Origin: Selaginella moellendorffii
Taxonomy: Eukaryota > Streptophyta > Lycopodiopsida > Selaginellales > Selaginellaceae
Assembly: GCF_000143415.4 (NCBI RefSeq)
Contig: NW_003314305.1
Location: 562,196-626,195, forward strand
DNA: 64,000 nt
Direction of reading: 5' to 3'
A model generated the notes under the pieces. The model saw only the letters and a program-made list of their open reading frames with translations. It was not told where the DNA came from and did no database searches. Made by a program: the position numbers and the translations under genes. Shown one piece after another: positions 22,260 through 34,541 of the stretch; the stretch's first letter is position 1; each line of letters opens with the position of its first letter.

Positions 22260-23565
22260 TATATAGATAAAAATGAAGAATATTTTAAGAATATATACGG
22301 CTAGTATACCTCAGCAAATTTAACAAACGAGTGATTTGACTCTTGAGATTGTCCTTGTTATATTAAACATTCAAATCCTTATTAATCAATCTACTGCTGC
22401 AGCTATTGAAGAAGCAAGAAGAGAGCTAAAAGAGGACAAATGATTTTTCATCTAAAATTTATTATGGAGGTACTATTTAATACACTAAAAAGGTCAGTAC
22501 GATAAATTGTCTATTAGACAAGAAATTTAGTCAATATTATTCTGTGTAGGTCTAAAAAAAACTTATTTACTAACAAGATAGTGATAGTTGGTAGCTGTCA
22601 AGAGAGACTTTTCCATGATTTGGCCTTGATCTATAGCAATGAATATGCATGCATTATGTATTTACACATTTGTAGATCAAAATGTGATATATGAATTGTC
22701 ATGGAATATGCCATGTATGCATGGGGCATGACACTTCAGATTGCCATGCAAAATTAATGCCATGTCATCTTAGACAACATAACATCACTAATTTAAAATT
22801 TAACAGGTTTCTTTTCCTCATTCTTATGTTATTAAATAGAAATTTATGATTTCCTAATTATGACCACCTCTCTCCTCCTTTGTATTTACCTCTTATTTTG
22901 TGCAACTATACTTTATTTCTCACGGTTTGGAAGTGTATTTCAATTTTAATGTGCTCTAATAGAAGCACCATGTTTTGATTGCTCTTACAAATGCCTCTTA
23001 TTTCTTGCAGCTTGTTTGCAACGTGATGCACTAATTTAAGTAGTGATTGATTGACACTAAGGTGGGCACAATCAATTGGAGTGCAAAAGCAAGCATAAAT
23101 CTTTTCTTTGGGTGCTGAGGGTGTTGAGCATAATGGCTTTTTAACAAGCAAGTGAATCATGTTGTAGTTTTGGTTCTATCAATTTTTTGTGTTTTTAATC
23201 ATGTGTGTAGGTTTTAGCATTATAATGGTTCGTTATGTTTAGATATGTTGCAAAGTAATAGTGTAAACCTTTATTTTTTAACTTTATGGTTTTTGTAGTG
23301 ATTGTGTTGAGGAGCAAGGAGCATTGCAACATAACATTTGCACATAAGTAAATAAACAATTTGTGTCCATTTCTTTTCAATGCATGTCCTAATTGCATTT
23401 TTTGCTAGACTGCCTACCCTAGGTATACCTCCTCCAAAACATTGCCATCACAAATTTCTTGTCATATTGATCTGCAAGGAAAAAATGAAAAAAATGAACT
23501 TGGAGGAGTAATTATTATTAATATTTAATAATTGAAATATAAGATAATAATAGTTGTATATTTTA
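22260..23565. other. AT-rich block present only in copy 1
   Basis: Copy 2 passes directly from about 41060 to the sequence matching 23570, so about 1.3 kb is extra here or lost there. There is no recognisable gene. An 84-codon open stretch (22906-23160, -) and a short in-frame AAIEEARRELKEDK-like stretch near 22400 match nothing I know. Confidence 0.55.
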
Positions 23566-23979
23566 TTATTATAAATAACATAAAACATGATTTGAAGTTT
23601 CTAATGCCTATAGAATTTTATTTGGATATCTAGTTTCATAGAGAACCATATTACAATTATTTTGGACAGAAAATATTGTTGATAGCGAACATTGGTTGAT
23701 TTAAGCAATATGTGTTAGTAGCCCATAAAAAAATTTTACCATGATAAAAAACTAGATTAAAATCATGTTGTAAAACTAAAATACAATTATATATGAACTC
23801 TTTATTGTTCTGATTGTGATTTCAAGGGATCCTTTAATTTATGGCATTTTCGTGAATTAATTCCTTATAGTGGTGTTTCAGCATTTCTATCCAAAATGAA
23901 TTTTCTTAGATAATAGTTCCATATTTATAGCTGAGGCATTTTAAGTTTTAACATCTCAGCTAGGGATATATCATTAGAG

Positions 23980-25860
23980 TGCAATTTCCACCTAGGAATC
24001 ATAGTGCAAATTGTTCTTCTCCTTGTGGCCATCTTCGAGCTTTTGGAGTTTGTTCTCCTCTTGATGAGTAGGAAGAAAGGACACACACAAGTTAGACACA
24101 CAAGTGCAAGAGAATTTTTTTCAGATACCTTGATTGAAGAATTGTTAAGGTACTCCCATGCCATAGGATTTGATAGGATATCCATAGGATAGGACAAAAG
24201 AAAAACATAAAGTGAGAATTGTAGTATTTGCGCTCTTGTTGCAAGATCTCAAGTTCTTCTCACCATCTTTCAACTTTGTTTCTGACATATGAAGTGTGCA
24301 AGTAACCCTAGGTGTGGAACAGACATACTTCTCAAGGATGAGGTGCAATATAAATACTACGAAGCCATTCAACTATACAGGTGGTATGTATCATTTGAAA
24401 CTCAAAGCCAGCATTCCAAAGTGAATCACTAGTGTGTCTTGACAACTCCATAGTGGTGTCGATAATCTGAGATAGCATCAGCTGGAGTACTAGTGAGTAG
24501 ACTATAATTTCCTATTGTCTTTTTGACACACCCCAGCCTCCGGCATTTGGCTTTGTCAACCTTTGAAAAGTCAATGATCACATTTCATTCTTTCTCACAA
24601 GAAAAAACTTTCAATCACCTCTTCAGAGCTGAGCAAGATATGTGAGCCCATTGGAGTTGTGAGCATCACTTCGCAAGAAGAACTTAGCTTTCAAAAGCAA
24701 GAGGATCAATGCTGCAAAATCATGCATTAGAGTTCTAGCGTGATGCTTGAGCATTTCCTTGTCAACCGGAGGAACAACACCATCTATAGCCTCTTCTTGT
24801 CATCATACTTCACCTGATTTACAGGTTTTTACATTGAATCCATCAGTTCGAGGAAGAACAATAGCAAAACTGCATAGAATTCAAAAGAGTGAAAGCAAAC
24901 ACTTTGGTATGCCAAAAGAATTAAAAAAAGGTATAAATGAATCCATCAGTTCAAGGAAAAACAACATCAAAGCCTATGAAAGAAAAGAAAAGTTCTAAGA
25001 AATCTAAATGCCAAAAAGAGTGAAATCAAACACTTTGGTATGCCAAAAGCATTCTAGAACAAGTAAAGGTAAATGCCACAAACTAAAAAAAGAGCTCGTA
25101 AAACCCACTAGAAAAAATAATTTATTAATAAATTGTTATGTGTTGCATGTAGTAATGCTTGGTTTGCTTAATAATATGATAGAATAAAAAAGAATATACT
25201 AGAATGGGTTTAAGAAAGTATATAAATTATAAACATGTTTATAAATTATAAATACAAGATAATCTAAATGAATAGCAACCATTAGATGGTAGAATATCCT
25301 AGAATATTCAAGTATATTCTAGATATATCCACTACCATCTCAATTAGGTTTGCTTAAGCAAAGCAAAAAGTAAATTTTAGCCATCCCAAAGACAAAGTAA
25401 AGGAAGAGAAAACAAAGAGAGAAAGGAAGAACACCAAAATGCCATTTCAGGCAAATGCTGTAAGGAAGGGAATAGAAGCAAATATTTATTCCTGGGTGGG
25501 AGAGGAGGCAAAACACATCCTCATTTGCATGGTTGGGTATTTGTTGCAAATCTCTATACATTTCTCATACATGGTGTTCACATTGGCGAAATGAAGCACA
25601 TTAATGCAGCCATGGACCTTGCAATTGGAAATCCTTCCACTGACTTTAATTCACCTTGCCAATCATGACTTAGAAGTGTAGGCATCCATTCTCCCAGGGC
25701 TGGAGGCTAAACATGCTCTTCTGATCCTCCTTGTAGAAGCTGCTGGTGGCTTGGAGCTTGATCTAGGATGTTGGGTCACCATTTGGATGTATTACGAAGG
25801 CAATGGAGAAGCATTGATCCAACACTGACCACTACCATACAGATTTTGCATCCATTCTAT
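23980..25860 (-). pseudogene. TRS120 pseudogene, copy 1, with internal inversion
   Basis: Minus-strand matches to TRS120 exons of the gene at 61256: exon 1 (about 25860-25500), exon 2 (about 24790-24620) and exon 3 (about 24540-24410). Exon 4 is flipped to the plus strand (about 24220-24400). Then follows a minus-strand piece (about 24190-23980) matching the unusual last part of the TRS120 pseudogene at 57430-57600. Exons 5 and 6 are missing here but partly kept in copy 2. Stops and indels are abundant. Confidence 0.85.
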
Positions 25861-25869
25861 GTCTAGTGA

Positions 25870-27352
25870 CTTATATAACATTTAGGAACCAAGGGTTAAT
25901 GACATTAACAACAATTTAATTTTGGCATTATAGAATAGAATAGAATAAAGGGAAAATTACATTTATACCCCTCATTTGAAAAATTACAAATTTGATCCTA
26001 CCTGTTACAGGATTCGAACACTTGACTTATGTTGTATGTTTAACATTTAGAGTCAACTAGATAATTATGGCAACAAATATGTAAAAGAATTATATATTTA
26101 CATATATATATGGAGGTTTTTTTTTAGTTGATGCAAAAATATTACACAAATACTTTTTAATTATTATGTAAGCAATCAAAACATGTTTGTATGTACAATA
26201 TTTTCTTTATGGTGTATATCATCTATATATATAAAGCATAATACCTTAGATTACCAAGTGTATCTCATTTCACACAGCTGTAGCTTATTTTTTGTGTTTT
26301 GTAGGCATATTTTGATTGCAATGAGTGATATAAAAAATCTCAAGAGGTTATTCAAGTGAATTATTCAAACCCAAAAAGCGTTAATCCCAAATATCCTAAA
26401 CATTTAACCAATTGGAAAAAATATGCATTTTTGTTTATGAACACTTTCTTTTTATATTTGAATCTTTATAGATTGTCTTTTGAATTTTTTTCTTTGGTTG
26501 CTTACATATAACAATAAGGGCAAAACATTTCTTTGGATGTTGCGTTAGTTTTGCTACAAACAAGTTGCAACCATGATAAATTGTTAGTTTTATTGATTTT
26601 TCACATATATTAAATTTTTTAACATAGTAATGATTTATTGCGTTTAGGAAAAACACTTATCATTATTTTCACCAAAGAAATAGCCCCAAATAGAAATTTT
26701 AGCTTATAACATCTAAAATGCACTCAAAATCTAACTCACATGCTATAAAATATTATGAGGTACTTGAGACATTAAACACACTTATTATTCAAACAAAAGA
26801 ACTTACATCCATGTAAACACATTTCAATCAAAGCCAAACAAAACACTATTTACTTTAAGCACACTCCAAAAGATGCTATTAAACACAAAATTTAGGTGAA
26901 GTTTAATTTAACCCATTGCTTCCTGAAATTCTTGAAATCTTAGAATTCTCTATATATGCTATAGTTCTACCATCTCACATCACTACCCTAACCACCTCTT
27001 TAATCACGAGTTAATGTGATATATGCAGGAATGGCTAGACTTTATATATTTTAAGTCTAATATAAATTTAAAAAGAATAATTTTCTCTTTATAACTATGA
27101 AGAATAAATAGCTATAAAGAGGGAGGATTTGACTGAAGAATTCAAGGAGGATACCATTATTGAAGTCATATTATTTCATTTTTATTATAATATTTAAATT
27201 TAATATAAATCAAATTCCACGTTTATAATATAAAACTAAAATCTAAAATTTTTAAAGTTTTAATAATAGATGAAACACATTAAATGTAAGTTATTATTTA
27301 TTATACATGCATATTCTATAAGAAGCATTATATCACATATATATAGACACAC
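25870..27352. other. AT-rich intergenic DNA, copy 1
   Basis: Colinear with 44180-45543 but noticeably more diverged than the gene blocks. No gene is seen. It includes a 71-nt tRNA-like remnant (26004-26074) and the uninterrupted form of the site where copy 2 carries a gypsy insertion (about 27300-27320). Confidence 0.6.
26004..26074 (-). other. tRNA-like or SINE-like remnant
   Basis: On the minus strand, 71 nt start GTTGCC and end GTAAC, with a T-loop/B-box match GTTCGAATCC. D and anticodon arms do not fold convincingly, so it is not called a tRNA. A copy lies at 44300-44370 and a 3'-half relative lies just upstream of the TRS120 start (about 61202-61224). Confidence 0.35.
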
Positions 27353-27686
27353 ACACTTAAATATAGCATAAATTAAATTTTTCAGCCTTAAGGTATCTCA
27401 AAATAGGTAAAGTAAAAATTGAATATATTAGCAAGTCCACTGGCTCTATGACTGCAGTCCACATCGGTTTTTATGTACATCCAATTTCTATGCACATAGG
27501 CCAAGCAGCCAAATCTGGAGAACTCAAGAGGTATTCCTCCAGTAGGTTGTATTAAGGCTCACACTTCTCATACTCTCTGACTTGATTGAGATCCAGAAAT
27601 AACCCTCTGTGCGTCTTTTCCCTTGAAAGTGTGTTTTCGCATTTTTTAAGTAAACATTTTTTATACATTGTTTTTAGGTTTTTCTT

Positions 27687-30600
27687 TCATATGCTAATGC
27701 TATTTGGCACTCCCTGTCCCGTGATGCCTTTAGAAGACGTTGGGTACAGTGCTTTATATGGGACCTTTACAGGGCCATGCCTGTTCTTGAAGGATGGATC
27801 TTTGTTCCTGCTCAAGATGGTCTCACCAACTTTGTCGATATCTTCTGCAAACCTGTCAAACGCCTCGAGTGCCTCTTCGTTGTCGGTCCAGATATCAATA
27901 TGTCGCTGCCCAATGTATTCCTCGGTGTCGGCATGGCCTGATAAAACCTCTATGGCGCTCATCACTACAAACGACTCCATCTTGTTTGATATCACTTTGA
28001 AATAGTACTCTTCCGGATTTCTTAAAAGCTTTCGGTGCTCCGTGGATCCTTTTTCTGGAACTGGCAAGTGAGTTGCAGTGGGACGATTTGGGATGAACCC
28101 AGCATATGCATATTGACTGAAGTTAACAGCCGCATGGTTTGCAGTCGTGATCCATATGAAAGTTGTCAGTGCCACCGTCAGGCCCAGTTTGGAGTCCATC
28201 TTGAACCATGTCGGGTCGTCCTTCAGATCGCCATGCCCAACGTTCACCACCTCACTCCACCAAGCTTGGAGCTCGGCATCGTTCTGAACTGTGGCATCGT
28301 CTTTGTAGTGTACGTCCACATATTCCTGGGTCCATTTCGTCAGCGCAGACCATATCTCGAGACCATCTGCCGCATATGGATAATCCTCAATGACGAGCTT
28401 CATGCCGTGTTTTGCAGCAGGATCTGGAACAGCCATCCCTCTGTTTTGAAGAGACCAATGTTAGAAGGATGTATAGTGCAAGGCCTTACCTTTTTATAAG
28501 GTCTGCAGGGAGGCCTTCCATGGCAAACTTCCACGACTTGTAGGCCTGAGACGTCAACTCCATGCAATACATTTTCGGGGTGAAACCTTGCTCGGCAATT
28601 CCTGACGCACTAATAAGTACTTGCCTACCAAGTGCATTGATTTGCAATGTGTACTTCATGTGTGGCTTCAGGAAGGCAAAGATCGGATGAAGGGCACTCA
28701 GCTGCCTGTGCGCCGCAATGATAAACGGCTCCATACATGCATGGCACTTGAGCCTGTATACCTAAGTTAGTGATACTCAGTTCGGGCCAAACTTTTCTCG
28801 CTCCATACCAGTGGCCAACAAGCTGGTGAGCTCCTGAATCGTTTGCTGCTGTGTGTGCTTTTGCGAGCTCCCACAAATAGTCGGTCTCTCCTTCTTGGGG
28901 TGGGACGAGGACTCTCCTTGAACTGGGAGTGCTCAGCTCAATGGCGATGGGCTTGAGCGTTCCATCCCCCCTGAGGAACAGGAATGTCCTGGTTGCATAC
29001 ATGTAGATGTCTGGGATCTTGTTGATCCTTTCAATGTAAGGCATGAAGATGTCGTGAAGGTCCACCAAAAACAGTTTTTTGTTTGCGACTGCCTGCAAGC
29101 ATCCTCTTGAGAGACATGTAAGTAACAAGTGACTTCACTGATGAGATCGCTTCAGACCTCTTGCACTGTCGTCCCCTCCAAGAAACGAGAGATGTGTTCC
29201 TCTGTTACAGTTGATTTCCTTGGGCCATACTCATCACCCAAGCCGCTGGTTGGAGGGAATTCCTGAGTACAAGGCGATGTTAAGAATGTGATGGAAACAC
29301 CATTGTTGTCTACCGTTAGGCATTGTATCAAGATTGGATGTGTTCCAGCCAGCAGTTGCCTCGCATACTCCCGATCAGATCTCCATGCCAGGCGATCAGC
29401 TGACAACGGCGGAGAAGTTTAGAGAAGTGGACATGTTAGTGGGTGCATTACTTACTTTCTAGAACTGCAGGAATGGGAAACTTGAGCAAGCTCTTATTGG
29501 TGTGATCAGTCGACAGATCGTTGAGTATGTCCAACGGCGAGTCTATCCCTTCGATTGCTCCCAAGGCCAGCTTCGACAGGTCAAACCCGCGGTCGTACAG
29601 GCTCTCCACGTCCTGAAACGAATCAAAGTATTTGTCCAAGAGCCCTCCAAACGATGTTAGCATGGGAATAAACGTGTGAGAGAAGCTCTTGACGGTCTTC
29701 ACAAGGACGCTGGCGGTCTTGGACGAGCTGTAATACTCATCACTGGGAATGTAGAAAAACGGTATAGGAAATGGGTTCTGACCGCCTGGATACGTTTCCT
29801 CTGTTGGTTTCACAATCAAAAGCACAGTATTAGAAATGTATCGAACTGTGGGTTACCTCCCAGAAGGCCTTGAATGCGACCCGTACGACACCTTCGCGGG
29901 TATGGCATTTCCTTGGATCCCCCCAGCTTTGGTCTCCCAATGCCTCCCAAGTCATTGTAAATGTCATAGTCGTAAATCCTTTCCGAGTGTTGCCGGATGC
30001 CCGTACCATTGCCCTGGAGCTGCTTGAGGTCGGCTTCGCGGTAGGGTACTAGAGACGGCGGTGTGTCCTGTGGCAGGTACAGCTGCGAGAAACAAGAAAT
30101 TGTTGTATACGTTTGTTTGCAAGCTTTCAGACAGATTCTATCCCTTACGTGGTTGCTGAAGAAGATGCGATTTGGCTTTGGGACCAAATCGAAGCCACTG
30201 CTCCTGTACACCCACGAGTTGCAGGGGAACTGAACTTTGCTTCCCCTGGGCATTCTGACGGACAGGGAGACGAAATAGATCTCAGAGCTGTGGTTGTTTT
30301 GAACCACGACTGCCCCAGGGGTACCAAAATCAGCGTCCACTTCGAAGTTTATGGTATACTTTACTTCATCCTTTGCAAGCAAGCTTGACGAGAGGGTCCA
30401 GTTCTCGATGCGTGCGGGCTTGCTGAGTTTAGGCTCTGCAAGGGAAACAACGAAAGATTAATGATCATTTCCTCTCGGGCTTTTTAGTACTAACTTCCAT
30501 CACTTGAAGTTGAAGTGCTGCTGATAAGCTGAAGGATGACCTTGAGGCCAATTGCCTCACTCACAGCATCCGTGACTACTCCCAAAGGATTCACAACATC

Positions 30601-30741
30601 AAAACTATTTTGCTTCTTTACCAAGAGAGATCCTTTCAAGGTGATTGCATGGTTTGTTAGATTGACTTTCTGTTGGATAGTAGGAAAATTTGAGGGGATC
30701 ATAGATGTTGTAGCTGAAACAAGTGCCGATGGAAAATCCAT
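27687..30741 (-). CDS. Lipoxygenase, copy 2 (9 exons, 862 aa)
   Basis: Same structure as copy 1. Exons in coding order: 30741-30504, 30435-30149, 30082-29857, 29800-29456, 29399-29314, 29262-29158, 29092-28809, 28753-28490, 28440-27687. All splice sites and iron ligands (His518, His523, His714, Asn718, Ile862) are kept and there are no stops. By my count it differs from copy 1 at 10 of the first 79 residues but at only 4 of the remaining 783. The variable part is the N terminus and the start of the PLAT domain, which could affect membrane binding or location. The close match elsewhere suggests recent duplication or gene conversion. Confidence 0.92.
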
Positions 30742-31020
30742 GTGAGAATAAAAGAATTAATTACACAGGTTGAAAGAGTTTGAGTTTCAAATCAAAACCT
30801 CTATATGTTTTTATACTAAGGATTGCATATAAAAAACGTGTGCCTAGAAAAGGAATTGTGCACATGGAGGTCCCTCCCAAGTATTGTTGTTTAGAACTTA
30901 TATATAATGGCTTCATGACTATTCACCAAAAATGTACGTGCATTGAGACATACAAACATTGTTATCACCCTAGTATTGGTGGCCAGATATATGCAATCTT
31001 TGGCATAAAACCATATCAAG

Positions 31021-32118
31021 GTTTCAATTTAAAACTCAAGCCTTTTCAATTTGTGCAATTAATTTTATTCTCACCCTTGATTTTCTATTGGCACTTGTTT
31101 CGGCCACAAAATCTATGTTCATCTCAGATTTCTTTGCTATCCAGCATTTTTTAAATTTTTTTACCCTTTTCCTATAATTCAATTAGATTGTCAACAGCGG
31201 ACTACATGAGTGGACATTATAATTCAAAATAACAAGATATATACACCAACTTCTTTTAATCTTGAGCCACACACACATACGTTGTCTCCAAAATAAACCA
31301 TTAATTGTGACATTGACGGATGACCTTGAGGCCAATTGCGTCACTCATATCATCTATGACTACTCCTAAAGGATAAAAATATAAAGGTTTTAATTTAAAA
31401 CTCAAGCCTTTTCAATTTGTGCAATTAATTTTATTCTCACCCTTGATTTTCTATTGGCACTTGTTTCGGCCACAAAATCTATGTTCATCTCAGATTTCTT
31501 TGCTATCCAGCATTTTTTAAATTTTTTTACCCTTTTCCTATAATTCAATTAGATTGTCAACAGCGGACTACATGAGTGGACATTATAATTCAAAATAACA
31601 AGATATATACACCAACTTCTTTTAATCTTGAGCCACACACACATACGTTGTCTCCAAAATAAACCATTAATTGTGACATTGACGGATGACCTTGAGGCCA
31701 ATTGCGTCACTCATATCATCTATGACTACTCCTAAAGGATAAAAATATAAAGGTTTTAATTTAAAACTCAAGCCTTTTCAATTTGTGCAATTAATTTTAT
31801 TCTCACCCTTGATTTTCTATTGGCACTTGTTTCGGCCACAAAATCTATGTTCATCTCAGATTTCTTTGCTATCCAGCATTTTTTAAATTTTTTTACCCCT
31901 TTCCTATAATTCAATTAGATTGTCAACAGCGGACTACATGAGTGGACATTATAATTCAAAATAACAAGATATATACACCAACTTCTTTTAATCTTGAGCC
32001 ACACACACATACGTTGTCTCCAAAATAAACCATTAATTGTGACATTGACGGATGACCTTGAGGCCAATTGCGTCACTCATATCATCTATGACTACTCCTA
32101 AAGGATTCACAATATAAA
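31021..32118 (+). repeat. Three tandem copies of a 366-bp unit
   Basis: Unit starts are at 31021, 31387 and 31753, exactly 366 bp apart. The copies are almost identical; the third differs near its end. Copy 1 of the large duplication has a single equivalent (about 12489-12840), so the triplication arose in copy 2. The unit contains a plus-strand and a minus-strand scrap of lipoxygenase exon 1. Confidence 0.93.
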
Positions 32119-32708
32119 AATATTTCACTTCTTTACAAAAAGAGATCGTTTCAAGGTGATTGCATAGCTTATTAGATTGATTTTCTGTTGGATAACAAAA
32201 ACATTTGAGGGGAACATAGATATTGTGGCTGAAACAAGTGCCAATGCAAAATCCATATGAGAATAAAAGAATTAATTATACAGGTTGAAAAAGTTTGAGT
32301 TTCAAATCAAAACTTCTATATATTTTTATACTAAGGATATGTGCCTAGAAAAGGAATTGTGCACAAGATGCCCAAACTAGAGGTCCCTCCCAAGTACCGT
32401 TATTTAGAACTTATATATAATGGCTTCATGACTATTCACCAAAGATATACACGCATTGAAACATACAAACATTGTTATTACCCTAGTACTTAGAAAAGGA
32501 CAAACTAGAGGTCCCTCCCAAGTACCGTTATTTAGAACTTATATATAATGGCTTCATGACTATTCACCAAAGATGTACGTGCATTGAGACATACAAACAT
32601 TGTTATCACCCTAGTACTAGTAGCCAGATACATACAATCCTTAGTATAAAAAAATATAAAGGTTCTAATTTAAAACTCAAGCTCTTTCAATTTGTGCAAT
32701 TAGTTTTA

Positions 32709-32711
<3 letters not shown>

Positions 32712-32752
<41 letters not shown>
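32712..32752. repeat. (GA)n microsatellite
   Basis: About 20 GA units, roughly 380 bp upstream of the protease homologue; counterpart of 13919-13958. Confidence 0.95.
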
Positions 32753-32759
<7 letters not shown>

Positions 32760-33129
32760 TAGTAGTCCCTCCTGAGAATTGTTATGTGGAACTTATATAT
32801 AATGCCTTGACAACTATTCACCAGCAATGTACCTGCAATGAGACATACTCAGGTTGTTATCACCCTAGTACTCGGGTGATAACATACATATTAATGCTAT
32901 TCAGAGAAGTGGGTGATGATTGGGTGCCCTATCAATTTGTAAGAGGCTTTTCTTCTGTCCAGTTAGGAGTGTTAATGCTTTTTCATATCGCACAGTCAAC
33001 TTCTCTCAAGCTTGAGCCATACACATTGTTATCATCCTCGTTGTCTCCAAGATAAACCACTAAGTTTGTTGCTGTGAGTGAAGACAGTCAATATAAATTC
33101 CTCTACTCTAAAACGGTGCACATTGCAAA

Positions 33130-34541
33130 ATGGCTCCCTACCCCTACTTTCTCTTGCTGGTTTTCGTTTTGCAAGTGACTCAACAGTTCCAATTCTCAGC
33201 CCTGGAGCTCCCATCCGAGCAGCTTGTGAGGCCCCTCTTCGATAGATGGCGTCTCTATCACAACAAGGGGTATTCATCCCAGGAGGAGGAGGCTAGAAGA
33301 TATGAAATCTTCAAGCAAAACCTCCAAATGGTTTTAGATCACAATGCCAACAGTCTTGTGTCCTCATACACCCTGGGCCTGAATCAATTTTCAGACATCA
33401 GTAGTGACGAGTTTGAAACGAAAATGTCCCTTGGTGTCAATGACATTAGGTTGCCTGTAGCCACATCCTTTCTTGACGATTTTGCTGATGGTGACTCTAA
33501 AAGTCTCGAATCTTTTGACTGGAGGGAGAGGGGTGCGATCACTCCTATTAAAAACGTTGGATCCTGTCTGGGTATGCTGATGAATTTCTTGTTTAAATAA
33601 TAGTTTTCCTTGCAGGAGGTACTTGGGCTTTTGCAACAGGAGACTCACTCTCAAGTCTCAATAAGATACTCTTTGGAGGTCTAGCTAATTTTTCAGCGCA
33701 GGAGTTTCTAGATTGCACTAAGAAAGCCAAGGGATGCAGAAGTGGCTCTCCCAGTGACGCTTTCGAATACGCACGGACTCATAGCATTGCAGCAGCAGCT
33801 GATTATCCCTTTGTTGGGGAAGCTGGAGCTTGCAAGCACAAGGTATGAATTTATTACAATGCCGCTATTAAAAGCTTTGCGAATTTGCAGGAAAAACAAG
33901 GCAAAGTTTCTCTAAAAGAATTTGAGAGCATTGAAGGAACAGACAAAGCAATCGAAAGAAACATGTTGAAGGCAATACACAATCAGCCACTGACTGCTGT
34001 TATCGATGGCTCAAAGGCCGAGTTCAAGAGCTATGCTGGAGTAAGTTTGTTCTAATCCAAGTCTATGATCACATTGACTAATGACGTGCCTAATCCGTCC
34101 TAGGGGATTTACAAAGGACCCTGTGCCGAATCTGGAAGTTTATCAGTGCTGGTTGTGGGCTATGGTTCCGAAAATGGAGACAAATATTGGATCATAAAAA
34201 ATTCGTGGGGAACTGAGTGGGGGGAGAATGGATACATGAAACTAGAACGCAATTCGAATATCTTTGGTGGACGGTGTGGGATTTACATAAACGTGTTTTA
34301 TCCCACAGAGCTAGGGCCGCCTCCGTCACATTTTCCTCCACCACCACCACCACCTTCACCATCTCCACCGCCACCTTCACCGTCTCCACCACCGCCTCCG
34401 CCAAGGCAACGCTGCTATACGCAACTATGCAAGGCAGGAGAAGAATGTTGCTGTTACTGGGCTCCATGTAAGTTCTTCCACATTTGCTGCCCAAAAGGCA
34501 AGTGTGGAGTTACCATCTTTTACCCCTGCAAACTTATATGA
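33130..34541 (+). CDS. Papain-family protease homologue with granulin tail, catalytic residues replaced (418 aa)
   Basis: Exons: 33130-33571, 33616-33842, 33891-34040, 34104-34541; phases join without stops. Order: signal-peptide-like hydrophobic N terminus (residues 1-25), I29 prodomain with an ERFNIN pattern ([19 protein letters not shown]), peptidase C1 domain, a Pro/Ser linker of about 30 residues, and a shortened Cys-rich granulin half. The architecture is that of RD21-type vacuolar proteases. The active site is changed. Where the family has Gln-Gly-Ser-Cys-Gly-Ser-Cys-Trp, this protein reads VGSCLG(G)TWAF, so the oxyanion Gln is Val and the catalytic Cys is Thr. The catalytic His of the HGVLVVGYG block is Leu ([10 protein letters not shown]). 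The Asn of NSWG remains. It should be proteolytically dead and may act as a decoy, inhibitor or binding protein. Confidence 0.88.

Larger units (their letters stand above)
8774..27352 (+). repeat. Tandem duplication unit, copy 1 (about 18.6 kb)
   Basis: From ACACTTAAATATA onward this segment is colinear with 27353-50131, excluding the gypsy insertion there. All genes occur in the same order and orientation. Lipoxygenase coordinates differ by a constant 18535 over the whole gene. The unit abuts a B-family LTR on its left; the inner junction at 27352 lies in an ACAC microsatellite with no LTR. Confidence 0.92.
30790..33060. repeat. Spacer with lipoxygenase exon-1 fragments, copy 2
   Basis: Matches 12235-14290 but is longer because of a triplication. 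Exon-1 scraps occur on the plus strand near 31065-31145 (repeated in each 366-bp unit) and on the minus strand near 32040-32265. A further partial duplication near 32350-32620 repeats the segment beginning TCCCTCCCAAGTACCG. No gene is seen. Confidence 0.72.

Noticed and set aside
22906-23160. 84-codon open stretch on the minus strand in the copy-1-only block
   Set aside because: No recognisable domain, no second exon, AT-rich context and no counterpart in copy 2.
26004-26074. Functional tRNA gene
   Set aside because: Acceptor and T-loop resemblance only; D and anticodon arms do not form and the T stem has mismatches.
31021-32118. CRISPR-like or satellite array
   Set aside because: Three units of 366 bp with no spacers; a local tandem triplication of spacer DNA.
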